This document shows, piece by piece, positions 5,217-5,406 of a stretch of DNA of 5,406 bases. Numbering within the stretch: position 1 is the first letter of the stretch; each line of letters starts with the position of its first letter. The position numbers and the translations under genes were made by a program. This DNA is from Verrucomicrobiota bacterium (GTDB lineage Bacteria > Verrucomicrobiota > Kiritimatiellia > CAIQIC01 > Lenti-01): NCBI GenBank assembly GCA_003451935.1, contig DMJA01000119.1:147-5552 (forward strand), written 5' to 3'. The notes under the pieces are model-generated. The model made no database searches. It was not told where the DNA came from and saw nothing but the letters and a program-made list of their open reading frames with translations.

Positions 5217-5406
5217 CGCCAGCGGTCATCCTAGAGCCAAACTGAAACCGCCCACGGCATCGTGGCCGAAGGCGGCAATCCGAAAAAGTGCCGCCTGCGC
5301 GGGACGGTGGCGGCATACCGTTACGGACTAGCCCGCGCTCTAGGCTGGCGACGCGTGTTTCCTGCGCCAGCGTGCAGGAATGAATACGGGCCGCGCATCT
5401 GCCCGT
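5217..5406 (+). ncRNA. Candidate structured RNA of unknown family, possibly continuing past the window
   Basis: Several perfect stems nest without conflict. The closing stem is CGCCAGC (5217-5223) with GCTGGCG (5344-5350), followed inside by CTAGAG (5231-5236) with CTCTAG (5338-5343). Enclosed hairpins are CCACG/CGTGG (5252-5256/5261-5265), GGCGGCA/TGCCGCC (5271-5277/5289-5295), and GCGCGG/CCGCGC-type pairing (5297-5303/5332-5338). That last stem continues directly into ACGGT/ACCGT (5304-5308/5317-5321) with a 10-base bulge on one side. Outside the domain, TTCCTGC/GCAGGAA (5359-5365/5374-5380) and ACGGGC/GCCCGT (5386-5391/5401-5406) form further hairpins. Unpaired stretches on the plus strand are A-rich (5239-5247, 5283-5287), as in many functional RNAs, which favours this strand. 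No clear promoter was found and I recognise no known family. High GC raises chance pairing, so this is a hypothesis. Confidence 0.3.

Larger units (their letters stand above)
4900..5406. other. 507-bp gene-free region with repeats and inverted repeats
   Basis: I find no credible protein gene on either strand. The available frames are low-complexity (Pro/Arg/Ala-rich), lack convincing ribosome binding sites, and overlap each other or the tRNA. Composition is uneven: 4901-5040 is about 44% GC, 5041-5240 about 71% and 5241-5400 about 66%. The low-GC part holds a hairpin and a phased repeat array. The high-GC part holds C-tracts and dense inverted repeats. No integrase, transposase or phage gene is visible before the window ends, so the region may be an intergenic RNA locus, a tRNA-linked attachment region, or the edge of an element lying beyond 5406. 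Confidence 0.75.

Noticed and set aside
5005..5316. Minus-strand frame of about 100 codons in the gene-free region
   Set aside because: Low-complexity Arg/Gly/Ala sequence, no ribosome binding site, and it runs through the repeats and C-tracts.
5323..5333. Minus strand reads GGCTAGTCCGT, identical to 11 bases of the Streptococcus pyogenes Cas9 tracrRNA
   Set aside because: No cas gene, no CRISPR repeats and no other tracrRNA features nearby. The bases fall in and beside the stem at 5332-5338. Treated as coincidence.
5261..5380. Fragments resembling glycine (CCGAAGGCGGCAA) or TPP (GCCAGCG) riboswitch segments
   Set aside because: The remaining consensus blocks, such as CTGAGA for TPP and the paired purine-rich stems of the glycine aptamer, are missing, and there is no downstream gene in the window.

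Overview
The window is GC-rich chromosomal DNA from a bacterium with an outer membrane. It encodes a beta-barrel outer-membrane protein and an LptF/LptG-type lipopolysaccharide-export permease. The GyrA fragment lacks the insertion of several dozen residues that enterobacterial GyrA carries before the conserved AILDxRL stretch, and its first C-terminal blade resembles the Bacillus type more than the E. coli type. Together this argues against a gammaproteobacterium. The PVC superphylum (for example Kiritimatiellota, Lentisphaerota or Verrucomicrobiota) is my best guess, but it is inference only.

Layout: positions 2-4750 hold four co-directional plus-strand genes. They are the 3' three quarters of gyrA (5' end outside the window), an unassigned small outer-membrane beta-barrel gene, folD, and an lptF/lptG family gene. 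The gaps are 11 bp, 14 bp and a 4-bp ATGA overlap, so they look like one operon. It joins housekeeping functions (DNA supercoiling, one-carbon/folate metabolism) to outer-membrane biogenesis. A weak terminator-like hairpin follows at 4755-4770. A candidate promoter (4774-4802) then leads into an intact tRNA-Arg(CCG) with an encoded CCA end (4823-4899).

Positions 4900-5406 contain no gene I can support, but this is the most interesting part. The first 140 bp are only about 44% GC. They hold a hairpin just after the tRNA and a direct-repeat array of five GNCAC/CGCAC units spaced about 10-12 bp apart (4988-5034), which looks like helically phased protein-binding sites. The next 200 bp are about 71% GC, with a branched inverted repeat (5120-5161) and a run of C-tracts (G-tracts on the minus strand, 5160-5213). 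The last 190 bp contain several mutually compatible perfect stems that can fold into a closed multi-branch domain (5217-5350). Its closing strand can also pair with a second copy of the same partner downstream. I could not assign this to any RNA family I know. It is the best candidate for something undescribed, and it may continue past the window.

The four protein genes and the tRNA are firm. Everything after 4900 is read by eye from pairing and repeats, without folding or homology searches.
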